Source: Ruminococcus sp. CAG:488 (GTDB lineage Bacteria > Bacillota > Clostridia > Oscillospirales > Acutalibacteraceae). From it: DNA of 64,000 nucleotides. The stretch lies in NCBI GenBank assembly GCA_000434055.1, contig HF999647.1, positions 376,208 to 440,207 on the forward strand, read 5' to 3'. A model generated the notes under the pieces. That model did no database searches and was not told where the DNA came from. It worked only from the letters and a program-made list of their open reading frames with translations. Positions 10,860-18,678 of this stretch are shown here, one piece after another; the first letter of the stretch is position 1; each line of letters begins with the position of its first letter. Both the position numbers and the translations under genes were made by a program.

Positions 10860-12204
10860 AAATGTTAAAGCCCTTGAGCTGAGAAAGGTCGGGACGTCCT
10901 CTTCTGCGCTTTTTGCCCTTACCGTTCATCTGCTTGAACATCTTTTGCATCTGCTTATGCTGTGTGAGAAGTTTGTTGACCGCTTCAACATCCTGACCCG
11001 AACCTGCGGCAATTCTCTTTTTGCGAGAGGGATTGATAATCTCGGGCTTTTCACGCTCCTGAGGAGTCATGGACTCAATTATTGCGCGAACTCTGTCAAA
11101 CTGGCGTTCATCAATATCAATGTCTTTGATTTGCTTCTCGACGCCGGGGATAAGCGAAAGAGTGTCCTTGATAGAACCCATGCGGCGAATCTGTGCCAAC
11201 TGGTCAAGCAGGTCGTTCATGTCAAACTTGTTTTGCTTGAGTCTCTTTTCAAGCTCCATTGCCTTTTTCTCATCAAGAGCCATTTCAGCTTTTTCAATAA
11301 GAGAAAGCATATCGCCCATACCGAGGATTCTCGATGCCATTCGATCCGGGTGGAAGGTGTCAAGATCGGTAAGCTTTTCACCAACGCCGACAAACTTAAT
11401 CGGCTTGCCTGTAACGGCTCTTGTTGAAAGCGCCGCACCGCCACGGGTATCACCGTCGAGCTTTGTAAGCACGATGCCGTCAATGCCGAGCGCATCATTG
11501 AATGATGTCGCAACATTGACTGCGTCCTGACCGGTCATTGCATCGACAACAAGCAGAATTTCATGCGGCTTGACCTCTGCCTTGATGTTCTTCAGCTCGG
11601 TCATAAGCTCCTCATCAATGTGCAGACGACCTGCCGTGTCGAGGAAAACATAGTCATATCCGTGATCCTTGGCGAGTTTAATAGCTTCCTTGGCAATTTC
11701 AACGGGATTTGTCTGACCCATTTCAAAAACGGGAACACCGATGCTTTCGCCGACAACCTGCAACTGCTTGATAGCGGCAGGACGGTAAATATCGCAGGCG
11801 GCAAGGAGAGGCCTGTGACCCTCATTTTTGAGCATCAAAGCAATCTTTGCGCTGTGAGTTGTTTTACCGGAGCCCTGAAGGCCGCACATCATAACGACTG
11901 TCGGGGGATGATTGGCAACCGCAAGACGGGCTTTTGTTCCGCCCATGAGCTCGGTCAGCTCTTCGTTGACAATTTTAATAACCATCTGAGCAGGAGTAAG
12001 GCTTTCCATAACCTGCTCTCCGACGGCTCTCTTTGTAACCTTTTCGGTAAAGTCCTTGGCAACCTTGTAGTTAACGTCCGCCTCAAGCAGAGCCAGACGA
12101 ACCTCACGCATTGCGCTGCGGACGTCCGCTTCGGTCAACGAGCCTTTGCTTTTCAATCGCTGAAAAGCGGCTTCAAGTCTTTCTGAAAGACCGTCAAATG
12201 CCAT
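10858..12204 (-). CDS. ffh: signal recognition particle protein Ffh
   Basis: GTPase of the signal recognition particle; binds 4.5S RNA/scRNA and nascent signal sequences and delivers ribosomes to FtsY at the membrane. 448 aa. NG domain: P-loop GLQGSGKTTHSAKIA, DTAGRLHIDEELM, and TKLDGDTRGGAAL; the methionine-rich M domain occupies the C-terminal third and ends with KRRRGRPDLSQLKGF. The start MAFDGLSERL at 12204 is chosen because AGGTGGTG lies seven bases upstream; in-frame GTG codons at 12216 and 12213 would consume that site. It follows ylxM by 18 bp. Its stop codon touches the short repeat at 10825-10859. Confidence 0.96.
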   Translation of the reverse strand: MAFDGLSERLEAAFQRLKSKGSLTEADVRSAMREVRLALLEADVNYKVAKDFTEKVTKRAVGEQVMESLTPAQMVIKIVNEELTELMGGTKARLAVANHPPTVVMMCGLQGSGKTTHSAKIALMLKNEGHRPLLAACDIYRPAAIKQLQVVGESIGVPVFEMGQTNPVEIAKEAIKLAKDHGYDYVFLDTAGRLHIDEELMTELKNIKAEVKPHEILLVVDAMTGQDAVNVATSFNDALGIDGIVLTKLDGDTRGGAALSTRAVTGKPIKFVGVGEKLTDLDTFHPDRMASRILGMGDMLSLIEKAEMALDEKKAMELEKRLKQNKFDMNDLLDQLAQIRRMGSIKDTLSLIPGVEKQIKDIDIDERQFDRVRAIIESMTPQEREKPEIINPSRKKRIAAGSGQDVEAVNKLLTQHKQMQKMFKQMNGKGKKRRRGRPDLSQLKGFNI

Positions 12205-12222
12205 TCGGCACACCACCTTGTT

Positions 12223-12597
12223 TTAAGAATAATCCTCCGCGAGGAGCATACCTGCCACGGCTTTGATCTTCGCCGTTGCGTCGTTGATCTCCTTGGAAAG
12301 TGTGTTTTTGCGGTTGTATGCGGCGATTTCGTCGGAAACCTCAATAATCTCGCTCAGACCGCTTTTCATATTTTCGAATCGGGCAACCAGTCCAAGGCGA
12401 TTTTCCATATTAACAAGCTGACTTTCGGCTCGCTTTATGGCGTCACGCACTCCTTGACGGGTTATGCCCTCGTTGGCTGCAATTTCGGCAAGTGAGAGAT
12501 CGTCATTGTAGTAATAGCTGATAAAGGTCCGCTGCTTTTCGGTCAGCAGGTCGCCGTAAAAATCAAGCAACAGTGTTATGTCAAGATTTTTACTCAT
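12223..12597 (-). CDS. ylxM: YlxM-family helix-turn-helix protein, SRP operon
   Basis: 124-aa member of the UPF0122/YlxM family, encoded next to ffh in most Firmicutes and thought to modulate SRP function or bind DNA/RNA. The N-terminal sigma-70 region 4-like helix-turn-helix is clear: LTEKQRTFISYYYNDDLSLAEIA followed by the recognition helix GITRQGVRDAIKRAE. The C-terminal half is a charged helical segment. AAAGGACGAG provides the ribosome binding site. It is the first gene of the operon running to khpA, behind a consensus promoter and an unusual terminator-like hairpin (12613-12649). Confidence 0.9.
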   Translation of the reverse strand: MSKNLDITLLLDFYGDLLTEKQRTFISYYYNDDLSLAEIAANEGITRQGVRDAIKRAESQLVNMENRLGLVARFENMKSGLSEIIEVSDEIAAYNRKNTLSKEINDATAKIKAVAGMLLAEDYS

Positions 12598-12612
12598 CTC
12601 ACTCGTCCTTTC

Positions 12613-12649
12613 AAAAAAATGCCTGTAAAGTTTTTTGCTTTACAGGCAT
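12613..12649 (-). terminator. terminator-like hairpin overlapping the ylxM-ffh transcription start
   Basis: On the minus strand a perfect 12-bp stem (ATGCCTGTAAAG / CTTTACAGGCAT) with a 7-base loop is followed by seven T residues, a textbook intrinsic terminator. It lies directly after the -10 box of the promoter at 12652-12680, so transcripts started there would begin within the first arm. It would stop read-through from the upstream acyltransferase gene. Confidence 0.8.
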
Positions 12650-12651
12650 GT

Positions 12652-12680
12652 ATTATACATTATTTGATTTGTATTGTCAA
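12652..12680 (-). promoter_or_regulatory. sigma-A promoter of ylxM-ffh operon
   Basis: Minus-strand TTGACA (12675-12680) and TATAAT (12652-12657) with a 17-bp spacer: a perfect consensus. Confidence 0.9.
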
Positions 12681-12717
12681 GTGTTTATTGAAAAAATCGG
12701 TCTATATTTAATTCAAT

Positions 12718-13830
12718 TTACGAACATGCAGGCTTTTCGCTTAAAACAATCATATCTTTTATTTTATAAAACACTTTTCTTATGGCAAGACCTGCAAAAT
12801 AAACTGCTATACCTGTAATGAATGATAAAGCGTATCCGATTAAAAGCAATTCAATGTTACCGATATCATCGTGTCCTGTAAACCGTAGAGTCAATTCTTT
12901 TATATTATGTACCCAAAAATAATGCGTCATAAACAAAATCATACTGCTTTTTCCGAGAAACAAAGAAAAACGATTATCAAATTTTCCGTTAAAATAGGAA
13001 TGTTCACTGACGGTAATCACCAGGCCGATAAAAATAAGTATCACTGCCGCATAATCAAAGCGTTTTACGGGATCGCTTCTGCACGCAATCATAAAGGCAA
13101 AGGCGAAAACATAGCTAATCAGCTCCGCTGTTGTCAAAATCACTTTGCCTGACCTTGAGAGCGTCAGGGTTTTCAATTTATCCGAAAGCTCTCCTACAAG
13201 CATCCCGAGAGTGAGCATCGCTATTGCTCGAAGAATTCCCGGATTGATAAGAAAGCTGTCAAAAAAAGGTTCGGCTTCAAAGGAATGAAAAATTCGCATG
13301 ACATATCCCATATTCAAAAGAACAATCGGAAGAGAAAAATATTTTATGTAAACATCATAGTATCTTCTGACAATAGGGTATAAAACAAACAGACTGAAAA
13401 ACAATGCTGCCAAAAACCACACAGTTCCGGTATATGAAATGCTCGGAAACCTAAAAATTTGCAGGAAAAGAAGGTCGCTGATGAAGTATAAAATGCTATT
13501 TAATAATTTGGTATGCTTTAGTATAATGTTTAAAATGCAGAAGAAACCGACTGCAGCGAAATAAAACGGATAAATAGACTTTATTCTTGAAAGAAAATAT
13601 TTCCATGAAGATGATAAAGTATCCGATATAGGTTCTTTTTGATGTAATTCTTTGTCCTTTTTTAGCTTCCTGCCAAGAAAGAGTCCGGAAATCATGAAGA
13701 AAAACTCTACACCTAAATATCCGGAAGCTCCGAAGAAGTATCTGACTTCCTGCGGAAAATGCACGAGTATAATAAGCATGCAAAAAATGAATCTTAGAAT
13801 TTCTATATTGCCGTTTCTCTTTTTTGTCAT
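12718..13830 (-). CDS. acyltransferase family 3 membrane protein
   Basis: 370-aa integral membrane protein with about ten hydrophobic segments. The N-terminus NGNIEILRFIFCMLIILVHF and GYLGVEFFFMISGLFLGRKL matches the acyltransferase-3/OafA family, which transfers acetyl or other acyl groups to exported polysaccharides or peptidoglycan; the His of LVHF is the conserved catalytic-type residue and GVEFFFMISGF-like is the family's second signature. The acceptor is unknown. A GGGAGACG site precedes the ATG. It is a single gene between the ffh operon promoter and glycerate kinase. AT-rich compared with neighbours, in keeping with surface-modification genes that vary among strains. Confidence 0.85.
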   Translation of the reverse strand: MTKKRNGNIEILRFIFCMLIILVHFPQEVRYFFGASGYLGVEFFFMISGLFLGRKLKKDKELHQKEPISDTLSSSWKYFLSRIKSIYPFYFAAVGFFCILNIILKHTKLLNSILYFISDLLFLQIFRFPSISYTGTVWFLAALFFSLFVLYPIVRRYYDVYIKYFSLPIVLLNMGYVMRIFHSFEAEPFFDSFLINPGILRAIAMLTLGMLVGELSDKLKTLTLSRSGKVILTTAELISYVFAFAFMIACRSDPVKRFDYAAVILIFIGLVITVSEHSYFNGKFDNRFSLFLGKSSMILFMTHYFWVHNIKELTLRFTGHDDIGNIELLLIGYALSFITGIAVYFAGLAIRKVFYKIKDMIVLSEKPACS

Positions 13831-13978
13831 TTATTCGTCTCCCTGATGCCTTTTTATTTTTAATAATATATATCCTGTTGAAAATTCTTTAAAACGCCTT
13901 TAATGTTCTAAAACGAAATCATAAAACGGGAATTTCAACAAAAAGTGTGGAAAATTCTGTGGAAAATGTTGAAAACTC

Positions 13979-15091
13979 TCAAATCATACCGTTGTAAAAA
14001 TCATATGCAACTCTGTTCGCCGCCGCTGCAAGGTCATTGCGGCACTCTTTCAGAATCTGCTCAAAAGGCCTTTGACCGTGGTCGGTGACGTAAATTCTGC
14101 GGATATTAGAGCCGCTCATATCCGTGACCCTGCTCATTCCGACGATTGCAACGACGGGTGTATCTTCCGAAAGTGAAGCAACCTCGGCCGGCGCTTTTCC
14201 AAGCAGGGACTGGTTGTCCATACAGCCCTCGCCAGTGATTACAAGATCGGCATTCTTTGCGGCATTTTCAAAGCCTGTCGCTTTAAGCACCGTCGGCGCG
14301 CCCTTGACAAGCCTTGCACCGAGGAAGCTTATCAGTCCAAAGCCGAGTCCGCCTGCCGCTCCTGCACCTTCAATCTGCGAATTGTCTTTGTCGATAATGT
14401 TTTTTGTGACCTCGGCAAGATTCTTCAGTCCGTCGTCGAGTATTTTTACCGTGCTTCTATCCGCACCCTTTTGGGGAGCAAAAACATAAGCCGCGCCTTT
14501 TTCGCCGTAAAGAGGGCTGACAACATCGCAAAGCGCCTCAATTTCAACGTTGGCAAGACGTTTGTCAAGCTTTGTGAGATTTATGTCGGTGATTTTTGCG
14601 AGACCCGAACCGTTGAGCGGAACGGAATTGCCGTCGCTGTCGAGAAATTCTGCGCCGAGCGCCGCTGCACAGCCTATTCCGCCGTCGTTTGTTGCACTGC
14701 CGCCGAGACCGATGAGAATTTTTTTACACCCCTTGTCCAACGCATCCCTAATCAACTGACCCGTGCCGTATGTCGTAGTCAGCAGCGGATTTTTTTCGAC
14801 ACCAACCATCGGTAATCCGCTTGCCGCTGCCATTTCGATAACAGCGGTATTGTCGGGAAGAATTCCGTAAAAAGCTTCCGCCTCGTCAAAGAGGGGACCC
14901 TTGATTTTAACGATAATTCTTTTACCGCCGTTAAAAAGCATGGCATCAACTGTGCCTTCGCCGCCGTCGGCAATAGGGAAGCACTTCACCTTCTCCGAAG
15001 CATTGAGCTTCAAAAATTCTTTTTTAATTATATCACAGACCTCGGTAGCTGACATTGTTCCTTTATATGAATCCGGAGCAATAACTATCAT
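13979..15091 (-). CDS. glxK: glycerate kinase
   Basis: 370-aa class II glycerate kinase that phosphorylates glycerate (usually to 2-phosphoglycerate in the GarK/GlxK group). Motifs: MIVIAPDSYKGTMSA at the N-terminus, PIADGGEGTVDAM, the glycine-rich IGLGGSATNDGG and VITGEGCMDNQSLLGKAP near the C-terminus. All are characteristic of the family and the length is standard. CGGAGG lies seven bases before the ATG. It follows the small Cys-rich gene by 14 bp and is probably in its transcript. A cytosolic enzyme linking glycerate or glyoxylate catabolism to glycolysis. Confidence 0.95.
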   Translation of the reverse strand: MIVIAPDSYKGTMSATEVCDIIKKEFLKLNASEKVKCFPIADGGEGTVDAMLFNGGKRIIVKIKGPLFDEAEAFYGILPDNTAVIEMAAASGLPMVGVEKNPLLTTTYGTGQLIRDALDKGCKKILIGLGGSATNDGGIGCAAALGAEFLDSDGNSVPLNGSGLAKITDINLTKLDKRLANVEIEALCDVVSPLYGEKGAAYVFAPQKGADRSTVKILDDGLKNLAEVTKNIIDKDNSQIEGAGAAGGLGFGLISFLGARLVKGAPTVLKATGFENAAKNADLVITGEGCMDNQSLLGKAPAEVASLSEDTPVVAIVGMSRVTDMSGSNIRRIYVTDHGQRPFEQILKECRNDLAAAANRVAYDFYNGMI

Positions 15092-15105
15092 AAAGAAACC
15101 TCCGT

Positions 15106-15324
15106 TTAAAGCTTAAAGTCCTCTTCGGTAAAGCTGCCGATGCCGATGTTCTTTTTCGGCACTCTCTTTAACGGGTCATATTTAAAGCTGCGGCACGATG
15201 AATCGAGCTGCCTTATTCCCGTCTTGACGCAGAGAACACAGTCACCGTCCGCCGCAATCATACCGTGGGAGCATAGTCTGCACGCAGGAGTGATATCCTC
15301 AGTATTCACAAGTTTTTTTCTCAT
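15106..15324 (-). CDS. small Cys-rich protein, unknown function
   Basis: 72-aa protein with six Cys: CRLC and CVLC knuckles (ACRLCSHG, DCVLCVKTG) in a zinc-ribbon-like spacing and a later SSCRSFKYDPLKRVPK. The pattern of paired Cys followed by CxxFxYDPLKRxP is seen in many short clostridial proteins and probably binds a metal. The start ATG follows GAAAGGAC. It has its own likely promoter inside the end of the upstream ylbJ-like gene and lies 14 bp ahead of glycerate kinase. No function can be assigned. Confidence 0.7.
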   Translation of the reverse strand: MRKKLVNTEDITPACRLCSHGMIAADGDCVLCVKTGIRQLDSSCRSFKYDPLKRVPKKNIGIGSFTEEDFKL

Positions 15325-15360
15325 TTTATCAGTCCTTTCGGAATGAAGTATCCGAAAAGT

Positions 15361-15389
15361 ATTTTATCATATTTTTCTGTCGGTTGCAA
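15361..15389 (-). promoter_or_regulatory. predicted sigma-A promoter for the Cys-rich gene and glycerate kinase
   Basis: Minus-strand TTGCAA (15384-15389) and TAAAAT (15361-15366) with a 17-bp spacer. It overlaps the stop codon of the upstream ylbJ-like gene. Confidence 0.5.
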
Positions 15390-16425
15390 GGTTAATGTCG
15401 ATTATGGTAAAAGCACCGAGAACAAGCATGGCGGCCGAGGCCGGAACGGAGACCGAATACGGTTTTATAATCACGTCCGAGAAGCTTGAAAACACCTGCG
15501 TTTCACACGGGAAAAGCTTGAAAAGCAAATATGCAATCGGCAGGGCAACAAGGCAATTAACAGCTCTTGAAAGCCAAAATTCGGGGAGAGATATGCCGAT
15601 CTTTTTGATGTAAGGCAGAAGCTGCATGTGAACTGCAAAGCCCGACCAGCAAAGAACGGGAGCTAATAGATAAACGGGCAGATGCTCGGCGGTAAAAACG
15701 CAGCCTCCCGTTACCTCGGACATTACAACGGCGGTGTTGAACAGTGGTTTTCGTTCGGCAAGTTTTATCAAAAAAGGATTGAACGCCGAAAAAAGTAAAA
15801 TCCATGCACATATATTCAGCATGGCTCCCGTTGCACAGAAAACGGAGTCCGTAAGAACGGAAGTGTTAATTTCAAATTTTTTTATGGCTTTTTCTCTGCC
15901 TTTTTTATCTGCAAAAAATCTTGAAAAAAAACCGATAATCAGCGCCGCGAGAGTTTGAGAAGCGAATAAAATAATCCCGCACTTTTTGCTTGAAAGCATT
16001 GTCGTTCCGACTGCGCCTACAACAAAGGCGGGACCGGAATTTATACAAAACCACACCATTCGTTTTGCCTGCGAAGCCGAAAGAGAATTGTTCTCGTATA
16101 ACTGGGAAATCATTTTTACTCCAACGGGAAATCCGCCGACAAGACTCATAAATATTGCGCACGCCGAGCAGCCCGGGAGCTTGAAAAGCTTTTCGGTCAG
16201 AGGAGATAAAAACCTGCCGGCAGCATTGCCGAGATTGGAGCGGACAATGAAATCAGAAAGAATCATAAAAGGAAACAGCGATGGGATAACCGTTTCGCCG
16301 CAAAGAAAAAGTCCGTTTCGCACACCGTCACCCATTAAGGACGGATCAAAGAAAAAAAGTATAATAAAACCGATCGAAGCAGTCAGCGAAAAAATCAGTT
16401 TTCTGTAATTATCCAAGGCAATCAC
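15367..16425 (-). CDS. ylbJ: YlbJ-like sporulation membrane protein (Gate domain)
   Basis: 352-aa polytopic protein of the nucleoside-recognition/Gate-domain family. The segments LFLCGETVIPSLFPFMILSDF, SLVGGFPVGVKMISQLYEN and WFCINSGPAFVVGAVGT are typical of YlbJ (SpoVV), an outer-forespore-membrane permease needed for dipicolinic acid movement into the B. subtilis forespore. Here ylbJ is not next to rsmD-coaD (41.8 kb) as in Bacillus but divergent from yqfC. The start is unclear: a GTG at 16425 (MIALDNYRK) or a downstream TTG; no strong ribosome binding site is visible. Family membership is fairly secure; the exact orthology to SpoVV is inferred. Confidence 0.75.
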   Translation of the reverse strand: MIALDNYRKLIFSLTASIGFIILFFFDPSLMGDGVRNGLFLCGETVIPSLFPFMILSDFIVRSNLGNAAGRFLSPLTEKLFKLPGCSACAIFMSLVGGFPVGVKMISQLYENNSLSASQAKRMVWFCINSGPAFVVGAVGTTMLSSKKCGIILFASQTLAALIIGFFSRFFADKKGREKAIKKFEINTSVLTDSVFCATGAMLNICAWILLFSAFNPFLIKLAERKPLFNTAVVMSEVTGGCVFTAEHLPVYLLAPVLCWSGFAVHMQLLPYIKKIGISLPEFWLSRAVNCLVALPIAYLLFKLFPCETQVFSSFSDVIIKPYSVSVPASAAMLVLGAFTIIDINLATDRKI

Positions 16426-16472
16426 CCGTAAATATATATGAGGGGAAATCTTTAGTTTATGATAGGGTGATT

Positions 16473-16766
16473 ATGATGCCAAAAGACCGCAGACAATATA
16501 ACACTCCGTTTGCACACAGGATTTGCGAACGGCTGGAACTTCCGGAGGATGTTTTTAGAAATTGCAGTCATATTGAGCTTGTTTCAAACTGCTGCGCTAT
16601 GGTAGACGGATGCAAAAGCGTTATGGAATACGACGACACGGTTATAAAGCTCTGTCTGGGGAAAAGCAGCGTAAAATTCACGGGATACGATTTAACGATA
16701 AAATCGCTTTCCCTTGAGCAGGCGATGATCGAGGGGAAAATTATTTCATTGGAATTCTGCGAATGA
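16473..16766 (+). CDS. yqfC: sporulation protein YqfC
   Basis: About 97-aa YqfC/YabP-family protein of the sporulating mother cell. The central HIELVSNCCAMVDGCKSVMEYDD and the C-terminal block VKFTGYDLTIKSLSLEQAMIEGKI are characteristic. The ATG at 16473 (or 16476) is chosen because AGGGTGA lies just upstream; the GTG at 16467 overlaps that site. It lies 9 bp before yqfD, the conserved pairing seen across endospore formers, in which both are controlled by sigma-E. phoH, which often follows, is absent. Confidence 0.93.
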   Translation: MMPKDRRQYNTPFAHRICERLELPEDVFRNCSHIELVSNCCAMVDGCKSVMEYDDTVIKLCLGKSSVKFTGYDLTIKSLSLEQAMIEGKIISLEFCE

Positions 16767-16775
16767 GGGCTTGTT

Positions 16776-17948
16776 ATGATTTTTAATCTTTTTCATTTAA
16801 TATTCGGCTGTGTTTGTTTCACGGCGAGCGGCGGCTTTGCAGAAAGGTTTATAAACGTGTGCACCGCTAAAGGTATCCAGCTTTGGGGGATAAGAAAAAA
16901 ATCATACGGTCTGACAGCGTGCACGACAATTGAGGGATACAAAAAAATAATAAATGCCGCCCGTGCAAGCGGCATGAAAGTACGAATAAAAAAGAAAGTC
17001 GGGCTTCCGTTTGTTATCCGTAAATATGAGAGCCACACGGGACTTTTTGTCGGTTTTTTTGTTGTGCTTTTAATTCTTTCGATAATGTCTAATCACATTT
17101 GGGTCGTCAATATTCACGGAAACACAACGGTTGACAGTGAAAAAATCGCTGATGTTTTTTCAGACGCAGGCTTAAGTATCGGTGTAAGGAAAAATAAATT
17201 TGACGCAAGCGATATCAATTCCGATGCCGTGCTGAGTATCGGCGAGCTTTCATGGGCGTCGATCAATATTGACGGCTCGGTTGCCGAAATCGAGGTCAGA
17301 GAAGCAATGCACAGACCGAGCCTTGAAAAATATTACGGCACGTCAAATATTGTCGCATGCAAGGACGGTCAGGTTGAAATCATCGAACCGTACAAGGGAG
17401 CCGCCGCAGTCAAGGGCGGACAGACCGTTATGGAGGGCAGTCTGCTCGTCAGCGGAATCAGTCGTGTCAAAAGCGGAATGTCCGTATTCAACGACGCCGA
17501 CGGTTATATTGTCGCAAGGACAAAAATAAACGTCGACGTTCCGATTGAAAATAATTCTGTTGTATTAAAGCCGAAAACGAGAAAGATATATTCTCTCTTT
17601 TTTCTCGGCAAAGAGCTTTCAGTTTCAAAAAAGCGTGAAGCCGATACGGTTTACCGCCACAAATCATGGCTTTACATTCACGGGGTAAGAATGCCGTTCG
17701 GTATTTTTTATACTCAGTACACCGATTTTGAAGAAGAAAACAAAACGGCGGACAAAGAATTATCCGAGCTTTCGGCTCTTAACGATTATGCACTGAAAAG
17801 CTACAATGAAACGCTCCACGCTCAGATTATTTCACAAATGGTTGAAATAAAAAACGGCACGGTGAAGGGTGAATACAGTGCTTTTGAAAATATCGGGAAA
17901 CGGGTTCCATTTGAAACGGAGGAAACACCGCAGGAGTCAGCCGATTAA
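16776..17948 (+). CDS. yqfD: sporulation protein YqfD
   Basis: 390-aa sporulation membrane protein. The N-terminus is a conserved cytosolic domain (ASGGFAERFINVCTAKGI, GLTACTTIEGYKKI), followed by one membrane span near residues 88-108 and an extracytoplasmic domain containing VVNIHGNTTVDSEKI, a FtsQ/POTRA-like stretch, and EIEVREAMHRP. The YqfD family is mother-cell expressed and required for efficient sporulation, though its exact role is unsettled. It is translated directly after yqfC, and its last four bases overlap the convergent folT gene. Confidence 0.93.
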   Translation: MIFNLFHLIFGCVCFTASGGFAERFINVCTAKGIQLWGIRKKSYGLTACTTIEGYKKIINAARASGMKVRIKKKVGLPFVIRKYESHTGLFVGFFVVLLILSIMSNHIWVVNIHGNTTVDSEKIADVFSDAGLSIGVRKNKFDASDINSDAVLSIGELSWASINIDGSVAEIEVREAMHRPSLEKYYGTSNIVACKDGQVEIIEPYKGAAAVKGGQTVMEGSLLVSGISRVKSGMSVFNDADGYIVARTKINVDVPIENNSVVLKPKTRKIYSLFFLGKELSVSKKREADTVYRHKSWLYIHGVRMPFGIFYTQYTDFEEENKTADKELSELSALNDYALKSYNETLHAQIISQMVEIKNGTVKGEYSAFENIGKRVPFETEETPQESAD

Positions 17949-18463
17949 GCAAGCTTCACCTTTTGCAGCAGCTTTGCACGGTCAAGCGCAAGCTCGGCAA
18001 AGATTATCTCAACAACGCTCATCACGACGAACTGTATCGCTCTTGTTGCAAGCAGTGCGGTGAAAGCCTTTGTGTAAAGAATTGAGATGAACAGCGTGTT
18101 GAGAAGCAGTCCGCAAACAAGTTGAGTGGAGAGCACGGCAATGACGATTCTCGGGAAATTGATTTTTTTGTAAAGAAGCAGCCCGAAAACAAGTCCCGTT
18201 ATTGCCGCCGTGACGGTGAATCCGGGAAAATAGGCACCTGTCGGCATAAGTATCGCTCCGATAAAGTCAACGAGTGCACCGACGACAGCTCCGCCGATAG
18301 GTCCCGAGATGCAGGCGGCGAGCATGACGGCAACAAACGCAAATTCAATCTTCGTGTTCCAAAGATTGACCACGGGAACCAGTCTGCCGAGTACAACGCC
18401 TGCCGCTGTCAGCAGTGCGAGCACACAGATTTGTTTTGTCAAATTTTTCTTTTTTGTGTTCAT
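17945..18463 (-). CDS. folT: ECF-type folate transporter S component
   Basis: 172-aa membrane protein with five or six hydrophobic segments, the substrate-binding S component of an energy-coupling-factor transporter. The N-terminus MNTKKKNLTKQICVLALLTA with LGRLVP, followed by KIEFAFVAVMLAACISGPIGGAVVGALVDFIG, is typical of the FolT group; S components share the EcfT/EcfA module encoded elsewhere. The assignment to folate is strongly supported by the tetrahydrofolate riboswitch in its leader (18524-18620). AAGGAGG lies before the ATG and is part of a regulatory hairpin. It is transcribed as a single gene. Confidence 0.92.
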   Translation of the reverse strand: MNTKKKNLTKQICVLALLTAAGVVLGRLVPVVNLWNTKIEFAFVAVMLAACISGPIGGAVVGALVDFIGAILMPTGAYFPGFTVTAAITGLVFGLLLYKKINFPRIVIAVLSTQLVCGLLLNTLFISILYTKAFTALLATRAIQFVVMSVVEIIFAELALDRAKLLQKVKLA

Positions 18464-18472
18464 AAAATAAAA

Positions 18473-18505
18473 CCTCCTTATTACCCGTTTTGAATAATAA
18501 GGAGG
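18473..18505 (-). promoter_or_regulatory. Shine-Dalgarno-sequestering hairpin of folT
   Basis: Perfect 10-bp inverted repeat: the folT ribosome binding sequence AATAAGGAGG (minus strand, from 18473-18482) can pair with CCTCCTTATT (from 18496-18505) around a 13-base loop. This is a plausible expression platform acting on translation, just downstream of the THF aptamer. Confidence 0.75.
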
Positions 18506-18523
18506 CCAAAAGTCGCATTATTA

Positions 18524-18620
18524 CTCAGCGGGATGCGACAGAAGAACCGCAAGAAATCTTTTCGTCCGACGGACAACTCCCCGTTCCGCCGGCACTTAAC
18601 GCTCATCTGTCTACTCTGAA
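18524..18620 (-). ncRNA. tetrahydrofolate (THF-I) riboswitch
   Basis: On the minus strand the leader contains the conserved blocks GAGTAGACAGATGAGCGTTA, AGTGCCG, GAACGGGGAGTTG, GTCGGACGAAAAG and GTCGCATCCCGCTG in the order of the folT-motif THF riboswitch. It lies between a sigma-A promoter and folT. Binding of reduced folate is expected to reduce folT expression. A 7-bp alternative pairing, ATGCGAC (18533-18539) with GTCGCAT (18512-18518), competes with the 3' strand of the aptamer and suggests the switching mechanism. Confidence 0.93.
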
Positions 18621-18627
18621 CAGTGCT

Positions 18628-18655
18628 ATTATATACCTTATATTAAGTTTGTCAA
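18628..18655 (-). promoter_or_regulatory. sigma-A promoter of folT
   Basis: Minus-strand TTGACA (18650-18655) and TATAAT (18628-18633), 16-bp spacer, placed just upstream of the THF aptamer. Confidence 0.85.
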
Positions 18656-18678
18656 TAGTTTTGCAACCGTTAATTTAA

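Noticed and set aside
13911..13980. TGTGGAAAA repeats near the glycerate kinase 3' end resembling origin elements
   Set aside because: They do not match the TTATCCACA DnaA box, and there is no dnaA/dnaN or AT-rich unwinding region; gyrBA proximity to oriC is not enough.
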